DNA of 64,000 nucleotides from positions 91,654 to 155,653 of the forward strand of contig NZ_JAPNLJ010000012.1 of NCBI RefSeq assembly GCF_026627445.1. The letters run 5' to 3'. This DNA is from Streptomyces sp. H27-H1. GTDB lineage: Bacteria > Actinomycetota > Actinomycetes > Streptomycetales > Streptomycetaceae. This document shows, piece after piece, positions 7,490-15,878 of this stretch (the first letter of the stretch is position 1; the number at the start of each line of letters is the position of its first letter). The notes beneath the pieces are model-generated. The model searched no databases and was not told the origin of the DNA. It worked only from the letters and a program-made list of their open reading frames with translations. Made by a program: the position numbers and the translations under genes.

Positions 7490-8767
7490 ATGACCACCGC
7501 ACCTACGGATACCGGGGCCGGCACCGGGGCGACCCCGGGCCCGGCCCCGACCGGATACCGCCCCGTCTTCCGCGTCCGGGAGTTCCGGCCGGTCTTCGCC
7601 GCGCACCTGCTGTCCGTGCTCGGCGTCGTCATCGCCGAGATCTCCCTCACCGTCCTCGTCTACCGCGCCACCGGCTCCCCCCTGATGAGCGCCCTCACCT
7701 TCGCCCTCGGCTTCCTCCCCTACGCCCTCGGCGGCACCCTCCTCGCACCGCTGGCCGACCGGCTGCCCGCCCGCCGCGTGCTCGTCGGCTGCGACCTCGT
7801 CTGCGCGGCCTGCGCGGCGGCCATGGCCGCGCCCGGCACCCCGGTCGCACTGCTCCTCGTACTGCGCTGCGCGATGGCCTTCGTCGCGCCCCTGTTCCAG
7901 GGCACCCGCAGCGCCTCTCTCGCCGACATCCTCGGCGCGGGCGACGCGTACGTCCTGGGCCGCTCGCTGCTGCGCATGGTGGCGCAGAGCGCCCAGCTCA
8001 TCGGCTTCGGACTCGGCGGGCTGCTGCTCACCGTCGTGGCCCCGCGCGGGGCCATCCTCCTCACGGCCGCCGGGTTCCTCGGCTCCGCGGCCCTGCTGCG
8101 CCTGGGCACCCGGGCCCGGCCCGCCCGGAGCGCGGGCAGCGGCGCCGGCCCGCGCGTCTCCCCGCTCGCGGGACTGCGCGCCGTGCTGGGGGAGCGCCGG
8201 CTCCGGGCGCTCACCCTGCTGTGCTGGCTGCCGCCGCTCTTCGTGGTCGTCCCCGAGGCGCTCCTCACCCCGTACGCCGGCGCGATGGGCATCTCCACCG
8301 CCGGGCTCGGGCTGCTGATGTGCGCGATGCCGGTCGGCGCCATCGCCGGGGAGGTGTGGGCGGGCTCCGCGCTCACCGCCCGAACGCGTTCGCGGATCAC
8401 GGCCCCGCTGGCGGCCGTCTCCCTGCTGCCGCTGCTGGCGTACGCGGTCCGGCCCGGCGTACCGCTCCTGGTGGGCACGCTCGTCGTGGCCGGGCTGGCC
8501 CACGCGTACACCCTCGGGCTCGACCAGTGGTACGTCGAGGCCGTACCCGAGGAACTGCGCGGCCGGGCGATGACCCTGCTCACCACCGGCCTGATGACCC
8601 TCCAGGGCGTCGGCATGGCGCTCGCCGGAGTCGCGGCGGAGTTCCTGCCCGTCCACGTGGTGGTCGTGGCGACCTCGGTCCTCGGCACCGGGGTCGTCCT
8701 GCTGCTGCTCGCCGAGGTGCGCCGGACGGACGGGCCGAGGCGTGAGACGCATCCCGCCGCCAAATGA
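7490..8767 (+). CDS. MFS transporter
   Basis: 425 residues from the ATG at 7490 (an in-frame GTG at 7481 is also possible). Some 12 hydrophobic segments, the loop LAPLADRLPARRVL after helix 2, and a hydrophilic N-terminal tail rich in Gly, Thr and Pro. This is the typical layout of an actinobacterial efflux-type major facilitator. Probably exports a small molecule with proton exchange; substrate unknown. The divergent ArsR-like gene shares the 75-base gap. Confidence 0.88.
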   Translation: MTTAPTDTGAGTGATPGPAPTGYRPVFRVREFRPVFAAHLLSVLGVVIAEISLTVLVYRATGSPLMSALTFALGFLPYALGGTLLAPLADRLPARRVLVGCDLVCAACAAAMAAPGTPVALLLVLRCAMAFVAPLFQGTRSASLADILGAGDAYVLGRSLLRMVAQSAQLIGFGLGGLLLTVVAPRGAILLTAAGFLGSAALLRLGTRARPARSAGSGAGPRVSPLAGLRAVLGERRLRALTLLCWLPPLFVVVPEALLTPYAGAMGISTAGLGLLMCAMPVGAIAGEVWAGSALTARTRSRITAPLAAVSLLPLLAYAVRPGVPLLVGTLVVAGLAHAYTLGLDQWYVEAVPEELRGRAMTLLTTGLMTLQGVGMALAGVAAEFLPVHVVVVATSVLGTGVVLLLLAEVRRTDGPRRETHPAAK

Positions 8768-8788
8768 CCGCCCGGTAGGGTCTGGTGC

Positions 8789-9298
8789 GTGCCCAAGCCG
8801 CTCAGCCTTGCCTTCGACCCCATCGCCCGCGCCGACGAACTGTGGCAGCAGCGCTGGGGTCCGGTGCCCTCGATGGCCGCGATCACCTCGATCATGCGGG
8901 CGCACCAGATCCTGCTGGGAGAGGTCGACGCGGTAGTCAAGCCGTACGGCCTGACCTTCGCGCGCTACGAGGCGCTGGTGCTGCTGACCTTCTCCAAGGC
9001 CGGGGAGCTGCCGATGTCGAAGATCGGCGAGCGGCTGATGGTGCACCCCACGTCAGTGACGAACACGGTGGACCGGCTGGTGAGGTCCGGTCTCGTCGCC
9101 AGGCGCCCCAATCCGAACGACGGGCGCGGCACTCTCGCGTCGATCACGGACAAGGGCCGCGAGGTCGTCGAGGCGGCGACGAAGGCGCTGATGGAGATCG
9201 ACTTCGGGCTGGGCGCCTACGACGCCGAGGAGTGCGGGGAGATCTTCGCGCTCCTGCGCCCGCTCCGCGTGGCCGCGGCGGACTTCGAGGAGAGGTAG
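8789..9298 (+). CDS. MarR-family transcriptional regulator
   Basis: 169 residues from a GTG start. Contains the winged helix ELPMSKIGERLMVHPTSVTNTVDRLVRSGLVARRPNPNDGRG, with the conserved Asp and Arg of the MarR wing. An N-terminal extension, LAFDPIARADELWQQRWG, is typical of a Streptomyces subgroup. It is the nearest regulator to the palindrome covering the icmA promoter, with only a DUF3817 gene between, so it is a reasonable but unproven candidate for binding there. Confidence 0.9.
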   Translation: MPKPLSLAFDPIARADELWQQRWGPVPSMAAITSIMRAHQILLGEVDAVVKPYGLTFARYEALVLLTFSKAGELPMSKIGERLMVHPTSVTNTVDRLVRSGLVARRPNPNDGRGTLASITDKGREVVEAATKALMEIDFGLGAYDAEECGEIFALLRPLRVAAADFEER

Positions 9299-9356
9299 CG
9301 GTCGTCACATCGGCCCCCGTCAAGATCGTGCAAACCGGACGGCTAGGCTCGACGAC

Positions 9357-9686
9357 ATGAAACGAAGCGTGCTGACCCGCTACCGCGTCATGGCCTACGT
9401 GACCGCGGTCATGCTCCTGATCCTCTGTGCCTGCATGGTGGCGAAGTACGGCTTCGACACCGGCGCCGACCTGACCTTCGCGGTCTCCCAGGCGCACGGT
9501 GTGCTGTTCATGATCTACCTGGTGTTCGCCTTCGACCTGGGCTCCAAGGCCAAGTGGCCGTTCGGCAAGCTCCTGTGGGTCCTGGTCTCCGGCACCATCC
9601 CGCTCGCCGCGTTCTTCGTCGAGCGCAAGGTCCGAGCCGAGGTCGAGCCGCTCGTCGACGGCGGCCTGGCCACCGCCCGCGCCTGA
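9357..9686 (+). CDS. DUF3817 small membrane protein (second copy)
   Basis: 109 residues, about three transmembrane helices, with QAHGVLFMIYLVFAFDLGSKAKW closely matching the motif in the copy at 5642-5986. It ends in a charged tail. A hairpin terminator follows directly. Function unknown; two diverged copies within 4 kb suggest old duplication. Confidence 0.88.
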   Translation: MKRSVLTRYRVMAYVTAVMLLILCACMVAKYGFDTGADLTFAVSQAHGVLFMIYLVFAFDLGSKAKWPFGKLLWVLVSGTIPLAAFFVERKVRAEVEPLVDGGLATARA

Positions 9687-9697
9687 CCCGCGACGCC

Positions 9698-9733
9698 GGC
9701 CACCCCCCGGGGACGACTCTCCGGGGGCTGGCC
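9698..9733 (+). terminator. Terminator before icmA promoter
   Basis: Inverted repeat GGCCACCCCCCGGGGA ... TCCGGGGGCTGGCC with one bulged base and a 6-base loop, following the DUF3817 stop. It ends two bases before the -35 box of icmA, insulating that promoter from read-through. Confidence 0.7.
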
Positions 9734-9734
9734 A

Positions 9735-9764
9735 TCGACATTTACTAGGACGTCCTAGTAAATT
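9735..9764 (+). promoter_or_regulatory. icmA promoter overlapped by 24-bp perfect palindrome
   Basis: TCGACA (9735-9740), an 18-base spacer and TAAATT (9759-9764) fit a sigma70-type promoter with transcription expected to start at about 9771-9772, the A of the second ATG, i.e. leaderless. A perfect palindrome with half-site ATTTACTAGGAC occupies 9740-9763, that is the whole spacer and most of the -10. Such placement is that of a repressor operator. The binding protein is not identified; the MarR regulator at 8789 is the closest candidate. Confidence 0.75.
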
Positions 9765-9771
9765 CATGGGT

Positions 9772-11472
9772 ATGGACGCTGACGCGATTGAGGAGGGCCG
9801 CCGTCGCTGGCAGGCCCGCTACGACAAGGCCCGCAAGCGCGAGGCCGATTTCACCACGCTCTCCGGCGACCCCGTCGATCCCGTCTACGGACCCCGCCCC
9901 GGCGACTCGTACGAGGGCTTCGAGCGCATCGGCTGGCCGGGGGAGTACCCCTACACCCGCGGTCTGCACGCCACCGGCTACCGCGGCCGGACCTGGACCA
10001 TCCGGCAGTTCGCCGGGTTCGGGAACGCCGAGCAGACCAACGAGCGCTACAAGATGATCCTGGCCGCCGGCGGCGGCGGGCTCTCCGTCGCCTTCGACAT
10101 GCCCACCCTCATGGGCCGGGACTCCGACGACCCCCGCGCGCTGGGCGAGGTCGGCCACTGCGGGGTCGCCATCGACTCCGCCGCCGACATGGAGGTCCTC
10201 TTCAAGGACATCCCGCTCGGCGACGTGACCACTTCCATGACCATCAGCGGCCCCGCCGTGCCCGCCTTCTGCATGTACCTCGTCGCCGCCGAGCGACAGG
10301 GCGTCGACCCGGCCGTCCTCAACGGGACGCTCCAGACCGACATCTTCAAGGAGTACATCGCCCAGAAGGAGTGGCTCTTCGAGCCCGAGCCGCACCTGCG
10401 CCTCATCGGCGACCTCATGGAGTACTGCGCGAACGGCATCCCCGCCTACAAGCCGCTCTCCGTCTCCGGCTACCACATCCGCGAGGCCGGGGCCACGGCC
10501 GCGCAGGAGCTCGCCTACACCCTCGCCGACGGTTTCGGGTACGTGGAGCTGGGCCTCTCGCGCGGGCTGGACGTGGACCACTTCGCGTCCGGGCTCTCCT
10601 TCTTCTTCGACGCGCACCTCGACTTCTTCGAGGAGATCGCCAAGTTCCGCGCCGCCCGCCGGATCTGGGCCCGCTGGATGAAGGAGGTGTACGGGGCGAA
10701 GTCCGAGAAGACGATGTGGCTGCGCTTCCACACCCAGACCGCCGGGGTCTCCCTCACCGCCCAGCAGCCGTACAACAACGTCGTGCGCACCGCCGTGGAG
10801 GCCCTCGCGGCCGTCCTCGGCGGCACCAACTCGCTGCACACCAACGCCCTCGACGAGACCCTCGCGCTGCCGAGCGAGCAGGCCGCCGAAATCGCCCTGC
10901 GCACGCAGCAGGTGCTGATGGAGGAGACCGGCGTGGCCAACGTGGCCGACCCGCTGGGCGGCTCCTGGTACGTCGAGCAGCTCACCGACCGCATCGAGGC
11001 CGAGGCCGAGAAGATCTTCGAGCAGATCAAGGAGCGCGGGCTGCGCGCCCACCCGAACGGGAAGCACCCGATCGGGCCGATCACCTCGGGCATCCTGCGC
11101 GGCATCGAGGACGGCTGGTTCACCGGGGAGATCGCCGAGTCGGCCTTCCAGTACCAGCGTTCGGTGGAGAAGGGCGACAAGCGCGTCGTGGGCGTCAACG
11201 TCCACCACGGCTCGGTCACCGGGGACCTGGAGATCCTGCGGGTCAGCCACGAGGTGGAGACCGTGCAGGTCCGCGAGCTCGCGGAGCGCAAGGCCGGCCG
11301 CGACGACGCGAAGGTGAAGTCGGCGCTGGACGCCATGCTGGCCGCCGCCCGGGACGGGTCGAACATGATCCCGGCCATGCTGGACGCGGCGCGCGCCGAG
11401 GCCACGATGGGTGAGATCTGCAACCTGCTGCGGGACGAGTGGGGCACGTACACGGAGCCGCCCGGCTTCTGA
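9772..11472 (+). CDS. icmA: Isobutyryl-CoA mutase large subunit
   Basis: Adenosylcobalamin-dependent carbon-skeleton mutase, catalytic TIM-barrel subunit. Isobutyryl-CoA mutase interconverts isobutyryl-CoA and n-butyryl-CoA, linking valine breakdown with fatty-acid and polyketide precursors. Starting at the ATG at 9772 gives 566 residues, the recalled length of Streptomyces IcmA. It also puts Phe at 80 (RQFAGFG) and Gln at 198 (KEYIAQKEW), the pair that distinguishes isobutyryl- from methylmalonyl-CoA mutases (Tyr and Arg). No cobalamin-binding domain is fused, so a separate IcmB is needed; none is in the window. An ATG at 9766 would add two residues. Confidence 0.93.
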   Translation: MDADAIEEGRRRWQARYDKARKREADFTTLSGDPVDPVYGPRPGDSYEGFERIGWPGEYPYTRGLHATGYRGRTWTIRQFAGFGNAEQTNERYKMILAAGGGGLSVAFDMPTLMGRDSDDPRALGEVGHCGVAIDSAADMEVLFKDIPLGDVTTSMTISGPAVPAFCMYLVAAERQGVDPAVLNGTLQTDIFKEYIAQKEWLFEPEPHLRLIGDLMEYCANGIPAYKPLSVSGYHIREAGATAAQELAYTLADGFGYVELGLSRGLDVDHFASGLSFFFDAHLDFFEEIAKFRAARRIWARWMKEVYGAKSEKTMWLRFHTQTAGVSLTAQQPYNNVVRTAVEALAAVLGGTNSLHTNALDETLALPSEQAAEIALRTQQVLMEETGVANVADPLGGSWYVEQLTDRIEAEAEKIFEQIKERGLRAHPNGKHPIGPITSGILRGIEDGWFTGEIAESAFQYQRSVEKGDKRVVGVNVHHGSVTGDLEILRVSHEVETVQVRELAERKAGRDDAKVKSALDAMLAAARDGSNMIPAMLDAARAEATMGEICNLLRDEWGTYTEPPGF

Positions 11473-11530
11473 CGGCCGGTAACCCGGGAACGGTGACCCG
11501 GGAACGGTGACAGACCCTAAGGTGACGGCC

Positions 11531-12082
11531 ATGACCGGCCGTCACCTTCCCGTCCCCGTGTACGGGGTGAGCGCCCGCGTGCTCATGCAGACCAACCGCG
11601 GGCCCTTCGCGTACATCGCCGCCGACTTCGAGCCGCCCGGCCGGGACGGGCTGACGGAGGTCCTCAACGCCCTGCCGGACCGGCTGCTGCCCGAGGTGTA
11701 CGTGTCCTGCGTGCGGGCGGGCATCGTGCGGGGGCTGGACGGGGCGGCGGCCTCGGTGCTGCTCACCGACGCCCGGTTCCACGAGGCGGACTCCTCGGAG
11801 TACGGCTACCGGCTCGCCGGGCTGGAAGCGGGCCGGGCGGCCCTCGTGGCCTCGGGGCTGCTGCCGCCGCAGGAGGCCGACAGCCTGCGCTGGGCCGACT
11901 GGCCGGGCCGCCCCAGGCCCTGGCCGGGCCACAACCCGCGCTCGGACGCGCTGACCGCGACGGCCCCGGCCTGGTGCGCCGACTTCCTGCCCCTGTCGGA
12001 CGGCGGCCGGCCCGCGGTGCTCACCCCGTCGGCGCGGGCCCGGAAGGGACGGCGGCGGCGGAGCCCTGGAGGCCGTACATGA
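11531..12082 (+). CDS. Conserved hypothetical protein
   Basis: 183 residues from the ATG at 11531; GTG at 11507 or 11522 are in frame. No family recognised. It begins MTGRHLPVPVYGVSARVLMQTNRGPFAYIAADF, is mixed alpha/beta in composition and has a basic C-terminus (RARKGRRRRS). No signal peptide or membrane segment. The first two-thirds has normal coding character, but the 3' end overlaps the convergent tetR gene by 62 bases, so the C-terminal tail may be partly determined by that gene's constraints. Confidence 0.65.
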   Translation: MTGRHLPVPVYGVSARVLMQTNRGPFAYIAADFEPPGRDGLTEVLNALPDRLLPEVYVSCVRAGIVRGLDGAAASVLLTDARFHEADSSEYGYRLAGLEAGRAALVASGLLPPQEADSLRWADWPGRPRPWPGHNPRSDALTATAPAWCADFLPLSDGGRPAVLTPSARARKGRRRRSPGGRT

Positions 12083-12698
12083 GCAGGGCGGTGAAGGTGG
12101 CCACCCACAGCTCGTCCACCGGCTCGGAGCTGACCAGCGCGCGGTGGACGACCGTGCCCGCGATCACGTCGAAGATCAGGTCCGTCGTGTGCCCGGCGAG
12201 GGACTCGTCCTCCTCGTAGGGGAGTTCGCCCCTGGCCTGCGCCCGTTCGCGGCCCAGTACGACGAGACGTTTCTGCCGGTCCACGATCGCCGACCGGATC
12301 CGGTCCCGCAGGGCCTCGTCGCGGGTGGACTCGGCGACGACCGCCATCAGGGCCGTACGGGTCTCCGGGCGCCGCAGCAGCGCCGCGAACTCGAGCACCA
12401 CGTAAGCGATGTCGGCTTCGAGCGAACCCCGGTCGGGGAGTTCGAGGGAGTCGAAGAGTTCCGCGACGGCGTCCACGACCAGTTCGCTCTTGCCCGCCCA
12501 GCGCCGGTAGAGGGTGGTCTTCGCGACCCCCGCCCGCGCCGAGACGTCCCCCATCGTCAGCTTCGACCAGCCCAGCTCCACCAGCGCGTCCCGGGTCGCG
12601 GCGAGGATCGCGGTATCCGCGGCGGCGCTGCGCGGGCGGCCGGTGCGGCCGGGCGGGGAAGTGGGCTCTGACCTGGGGTTGCGCATGGCCGAGACCAT
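12021..12698 (-). CDS. TetR-family transcriptional regulator
   Basis: 225 residues (221 if the ATG at 12686 is used). The N-terminal helix-turn-helix is LTMGDVSARAGVAKTTLYRRWAGKSELV, preceded by a basic Pro-rich arm; the rest is a TetR C-terminal ligand domain (Tetracyclin-like, about 90-215). TetR proteins are usually ligand-released repressors. A 23-bp perfect palindrome with an embedded promoter lies 75 bases upstream, so it probably represses itself and perhaps the divergent gene at 12961. Confidence 0.9.
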   Translation of the reverse strand: MVSAMRNPRSEPTSPPGRTGRPRSAAADTAILAATRDALVELGWSKLTMGDVSARAGVAKTTLYRRWAGKSELVVDAVAELFDSLELPDRGSLEADIAYVVLEFAALLRRPETRTALMAVVAESTRDEALRDRIRSAIVDRQKRLVVLGRERAQARGELPYEEDESLAGHTTDLIFDVIAGTVVHRALVSSEPVDELWVATFTALLMYGLQGSAAAVPSGPAPTG

Positions 12699-12772
12699 AC
12701 CCGCCAGTAGGGATACGGATCCGCCCCCGGGAGGTGTGGTTCAGATCACGGAGCGCGGGCCGCCGGGGGGAG

Positions 12773-12804
12773 TTACGCTACGACTCGTAGCGTAAGAGCG
12801 ACAA
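12773..12804 (-). promoter_or_regulatory. Palindromic operator and promoter of tetR
   Basis: Arms TTACGCTACGA (12773-12783) and its exact complement (12785-12795) around a single central base. On the minus strand TTGTCG (12804-12799), 18 bases, then TAGCGT (12780-12775) make a plausible promoter whose spacer and -10 lie in the palindrome. The arrangement suits autorepression by the adjacent TetR. Confidence 0.75.
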
Positions 12805-12960
12805 CCACGCGAAGAGCTACCGGCGCCAGGTGGGGACCCGGCGCCACAGCACGGCAAACACGGCGGTACCTCCGGGCGGCAGACAGCACGGCGGTACCGC
12901 GATCGGCTCGTTTCGGCCGATCTTTTTCATCGGCGCGCGCACTCGGGGGAGGATGTACGC

Positions 12961-13968
12961 ATGCAGCCCAGAAACATGTCCATGAGCGGCGTCGTCGACC
13001 TCGCCGCGGTGAAGGCGGCCGGCGAGGCCAAGGCGAAGGCCGAGCAGGCCCGCGCCGAGGCGGCCCGCAAGGCCGCCGAGGGCGGTGCGCCCGGGCCCGC
13101 CGGGGCCGTTCCGCCGTCCGCGCTCGTCTTCGACACCGACGAGACCCGCTTCGAGAGCCATGTCGTCCCGCTCTCGGGCGAGGTTCCGGTCATCCTCGAC
13201 TTCCGCGCCGACGGCTTCGAGCAGGGCCAGGAGTTGAGCCTGCTGCTGGAGCGGCTCACGGTCGAGGCGAACGGCCGCCTCGCGCTGGCCGCGCTCGATG
13301 TCGCGGCCAACCAGAACCTGATCCGCGAGTTCCGCATCCAGGCCCTCCCGGCCGTCTTCGCCGTGGTCGCCGGCCAGGCCATGCCGCTGTTCCAGGACTT
13401 CGCCCCCGAGGCCGAGGTCCGCGCGGTCCTGGCCCAGCTGGTGCAGGTCGCCGAGGAGCGCTTCGGGGTCATCGGTGTCGCGGTCGACCCCGGCGCCGAG
13501 GGCGAAGCCGCCCCGGGTGCGGGCGCGGAGGGCGACGAGGAGCCGGCCGGTCCGTACGACGCGCTGCTCGACGAGGCGATCGAGGCGCTGGACGCCGACG
13601 ACCTGGACGGGGCGGTGCGCGCCTACCAGAACGTACTGGCGGCCGATCCGTCCAATACCGACGCCAAGCTGGGCCTCGCCCAGGCCGAGCTCTTCGCCCG
13701 GGTCAAGGGCGTGAACCCGCAGGCGGTGCGCGCCGCGGCGGCCGAGAACCCGCGCGATCCGGCGGCGCAGATCGCCGCGGCCGACCTGGATCTGGCCGGC
13801 GGCCACGTGGCGGATGCCTTCGGGCGGCTGGTGGACACCGTCAAGGTGACTTTCGGTGACGACCGGGATGCGGTGCGCGTGCGACTGCTCGAGATGTTCG
13901 AAGTGGTCGGGCCGGACAACCCGCTTGTGACCTCGGCCCGTACTGCGCTTGCGCGGGTGCTGTTCTAG
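12961..13968 (+). CDS. Thioredoxin-like/TPR co-chaperone (YbbN-like)
   Basis: 335 residues: an Ala/Lys/Glu-rich helical N-terminus (about 10-50), a thioredoxin-like fold (about 57-175), an acidic linker (about 178-198), and a C-terminal tetratricopeptide-like helical domain (YDALLDEAIEALDADDLDGAVRAYQNVL onward). The protein contains no cysteine at all, so it cannot be a redox thioredoxin; in YbbN/CnoX relatives this layout acts as a chaperone-linked scaffold. GGGGGAGG precedes the ATG. Divergent from tetR across a 262-base gap. Confidence 0.85.
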   Translation: MQPRNMSMSGVVDLAAVKAAGEAKAKAEQARAEAARKAAEGGAPGPAGAVPPSALVFDTDETRFESHVVPLSGEVPVILDFRADGFEQGQELSLLLERLTVEANGRLALAALDVAANQNLIREFRIQALPAVFAVVAGQAMPLFQDFAPEAEVRAVLAQLVQVAEERFGVIGVAVDPGAEGEAAPGAGAEGDEEPAGPYDALLDEAIEALDADDLDGAVRAYQNVLAADPSNTDAKLGLAQAELFARVKGVNPQAVRAAAAENPRDPAAQIAAADLDLAGGHVADAFGRLVDTVKVTFGDDRDAVRVRLLEMFEVVGPDNPLVTSARTALARVLF

Positions 13969-14537
13969 CACCGGGACATCACCGGTGATTTGTTGACACG
14001 GAGATAAACAGCGGCCGCACTTTGCCAAAACTTGGCAATTGCGGCCGCTGTTACTCGCAGTAAATCGAACCCCGTGAACTGTCCGGTGTGTTCACTCTTC
14101 CCCCGATCTGTCGTGGCCCTCGGTGACACCCTGTGTTGCTGCCCGACGGCTATGGGACTCCCTCCGGTTATCTGGCCGTTACCCGCCAGTAACGAACCCC
14201 CTTGTGCCCCGGCCGTGAATGGACCACGATCGGCGACGCTCGGTCCTTCCCGCAGAGCCGCTCATCCGGAGCCGCGGTGAAGGGTCCCCACCGGGCCGGC
14301 CGGTGGCAGTGGCACCGGCCGTAGGACAGGGGGGTCTCCGCCACACGGCGGGGCCTGTCCTCCAGGTTGCGTGAACGCGTGGCCAAGTGGTTGTCGCTCG
14401 GGGGTGAACGCCGGTGTACGGACGCGGTTCTGCCGCGGCCCGGCCGCCTGCGCTCCTTCCCGAGGACGTAGCACTTCTCCCATCCCAGGACGGGTACGGC
14501 CCGGACCGGAGATGTACGTCCGAGAAGGAGGAACAAA
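13969..14537 (+). promoter_or_regulatory. 569-base structured intergenic region
   Basis: No gene seen. After the terminator it holds two related inverted repeats, TTAC-TCGCA-GTAA (14051-14063) and GTTAC-CCGCCA-GTAAC (14178-14193), and then two adjacent hairpins: CGGCCGGTG stem (14297-14321) and AGGACAGG outer stem with inner CCGCC/GGCGG (14323-14361). The repeats look like sites for one dimeric regulator; the hairpins would fall in the 5' leader of the DUF6230 gene. No confident promoter boxes found. Confidence 0.5.
14007..14052 (+). terminator. Long two-tier terminator hairpin
   Basis: Outer arms AACAGCGGCCGCA and its complement (14040-14052) enclose an inner stem TTGCCAA/TTGGCAA (14022-14038), almost perfect over about 20 bp. 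It lies 39 bases after the stop of the thioredoxin-like gene and reads as its terminator. Confidence 0.8.
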
Positions 14538-15167
14538 ATGAGTTCTCAGATTCGTGGCGGGACCAGATGGAAGCGCTTCGCGCTCGTCATGGTGCCGAGC
14601 ATCGCGGCCACGGCCGTGGTCGGTGTGGGTCTGGCGCAGGGTGCCCTCGCGGCTTCCTTCGCAGTCTCGGGCCAGGACTTCAAGGTTTCGGCCGACAAGC
14701 TTGACGGCACGAACCTGATCCAGTACGGCGGCATTGCCGAGGGGCACGACCTCAAGGGCAACGTGGCGCACCACCCGGTCACCATCTCCGGGTTCAGCCA
14801 CGCCGAGATCACCAACATGTGCCAGTCGCTGGTGACGCCGACTCCGATCGGCAACATCACGCTGCAGCTGCGGACGGGCACCACGCCGGGCAAGCCCGCC
14901 GTGGCCGACAACATCTACCTGGATGTTGCCGAGCTCGACACCGACGCCGAGTTCAAGAACCTGGACATCGGTGTCGCCGTCGGCGACGCGAGTCACAAGA
15001 CCAAGCCGCAGGCCGGCACGGTCGCCAGCCCGTACGCGTTCTCGCAGCGTGCGGACCGCGCGATCCTGTCGAACGTGCGCCAGAAGGCGTGGGCGACGAC
15101 GGCGGGCACCTTCAAGCTGCCCGACCTCAAGCTGCGCCTCCTCGGTGGAGACCAGCCCTGCTACTAG
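14538..15167 (+). CDS. DUF6230 secreted/membrane-associated protein
   Basis: 209 residues. N-terminal basic segment RGGTRWKRF followed by a hydrophobic stretch (about 14-35) that acts as signal or anchor, then a beta-rich domain with two cysteines (MCQSL, and the C-terminal QPCY). AAGGAGG precedes the ATG with 6-base spacing. Homologues are sometimes labelled cholesterol esterase from an old Streptomyces entry (recalled), but no GxSxG nucleophile motif is present here, so that activity is doubtful. It heads a three-gene unit with DUF6114 and a secreted protein. Confidence 0.85.
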   Translation: MSSQIRGGTRWKRFALVMVPSIAATAVVGVGLAQGALAASFAVSGQDFKVSADKLDGTNLIQYGGIAEGHDLKGNVAHHPVTISGFSHAEITNMCQSLVTPTPIGNITLQLRTGTTPGKPAVADNIYLDVAELDTDAEFKNLDIGVAVGDASHKTKPQAGTVASPYAFSQRADRAILSNVRQKAWATTAGTFKLPDLKLRLLGGDQPCY

Positions 15168-15293
15168 GACGCGAAGCCATCGCTCCGAGTGCGTAACCGG
15201 ACGGGCGGGCGGTGCTGGCAGCCGCCGCCGTCGCCCGCCCGTCCGGGCTCCACATAGTTCTCAGTACCACCCGTTTCCAGGGAGCTGTTGTCC

Positions 15294-15878
15294 ATGAACC
15301 CCCAGGCCCCGGTTTACGTGCGCGCCGAAGACGACGCCTGGCTCACGAGGGTGTACTACCGCTTCCACGCATGGACCGGTACCCGCCCCTTCTGGGCCGG
15401 ACTGTTCACACTCATCGCCGGATTCCCCATCGCCTACTTCCCGTACGCGGACGTCAGGCTCGGCAACGTCACCATCGCGATGGCCACGACGGCCGGTGCC
15501 GGTTCGCTGATCATCGGCGTCCTCCTGACAACGCTGGGGCTGACGCTCTGGTTCCAGCAGGGCGTACGGATCTTCGCGGGTGTCGCGGCGATCCTGCTGG
15601 GGCTGGTGTCCCTGCCGGTCTCGAACCTCGGAGGCTTCGGCATCGGTTTGATCCTCTCCATGGTCGGCGGCGGTCTCGCACTGGCCTGGGTGCCGGCCAA
15701 GACGGTGACGGAAACGGACGGGGTGGACGCCAGGGTCCCGGCGCATGCCGTGGACCTGGGCAAGGCCGGGGCGATGGCGGGCCCCTACGGGGTCCCGGGA
15801 CAGCGCGAAACGGACACGCCGGCATACGCCAGCGAGACGACTGCCCACGCCGATGGCGGGAGGAACAGTGCGGGGTGA
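15294..15878 (+). CDS. DUF6114 membrane protein
   Basis: 194 residues. Four hydrophobic helices between about 28 and 130 (PFWAGLFTLIAGFPIAYF, IAMATTAGAGSLIIGVLLTT and two more), then a hydrophilic tail. ATG at 15294 has AGGGAG upstream; the TTG at 15288 is too close to it. DUF6114 genes habitually follow DUF6230 genes in Streptomyces. Function unknown. Its 3' end overlaps the next gene by 11 bases. Confidence 0.85.
   Translation: MNPQAPVYVRAEDDAWLTRVYYRFHAWTGTRPFWAGLFTLIAGFPIAYFPYADVRLGNVTIAMATTAGAGSLIIGVLLTTLGLTLWFQQGVRIFAGVAAILLGLVSLPVSNLGGFGIGLILSMVGGGLALAWVPAKTVTETDGVDARVPAHAVDLGKAGAMAGPYGVPGQRETDTPAYASETTAHADGGRNSAG

Noticed and set aside
13993..13998. TTGACA as a -35 box for the DUF6230 gene
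   Set aside because: The -10 position falls inside the terminator hairpin, so a working promoter is unlikely.
15745..15867. Longer N-terminus for the secreted Pro/Ser/Thr protein
   Set aside because: Lies within the DUF6114 gene in another frame; the GTG at 15868 has the only proper ribosome site.
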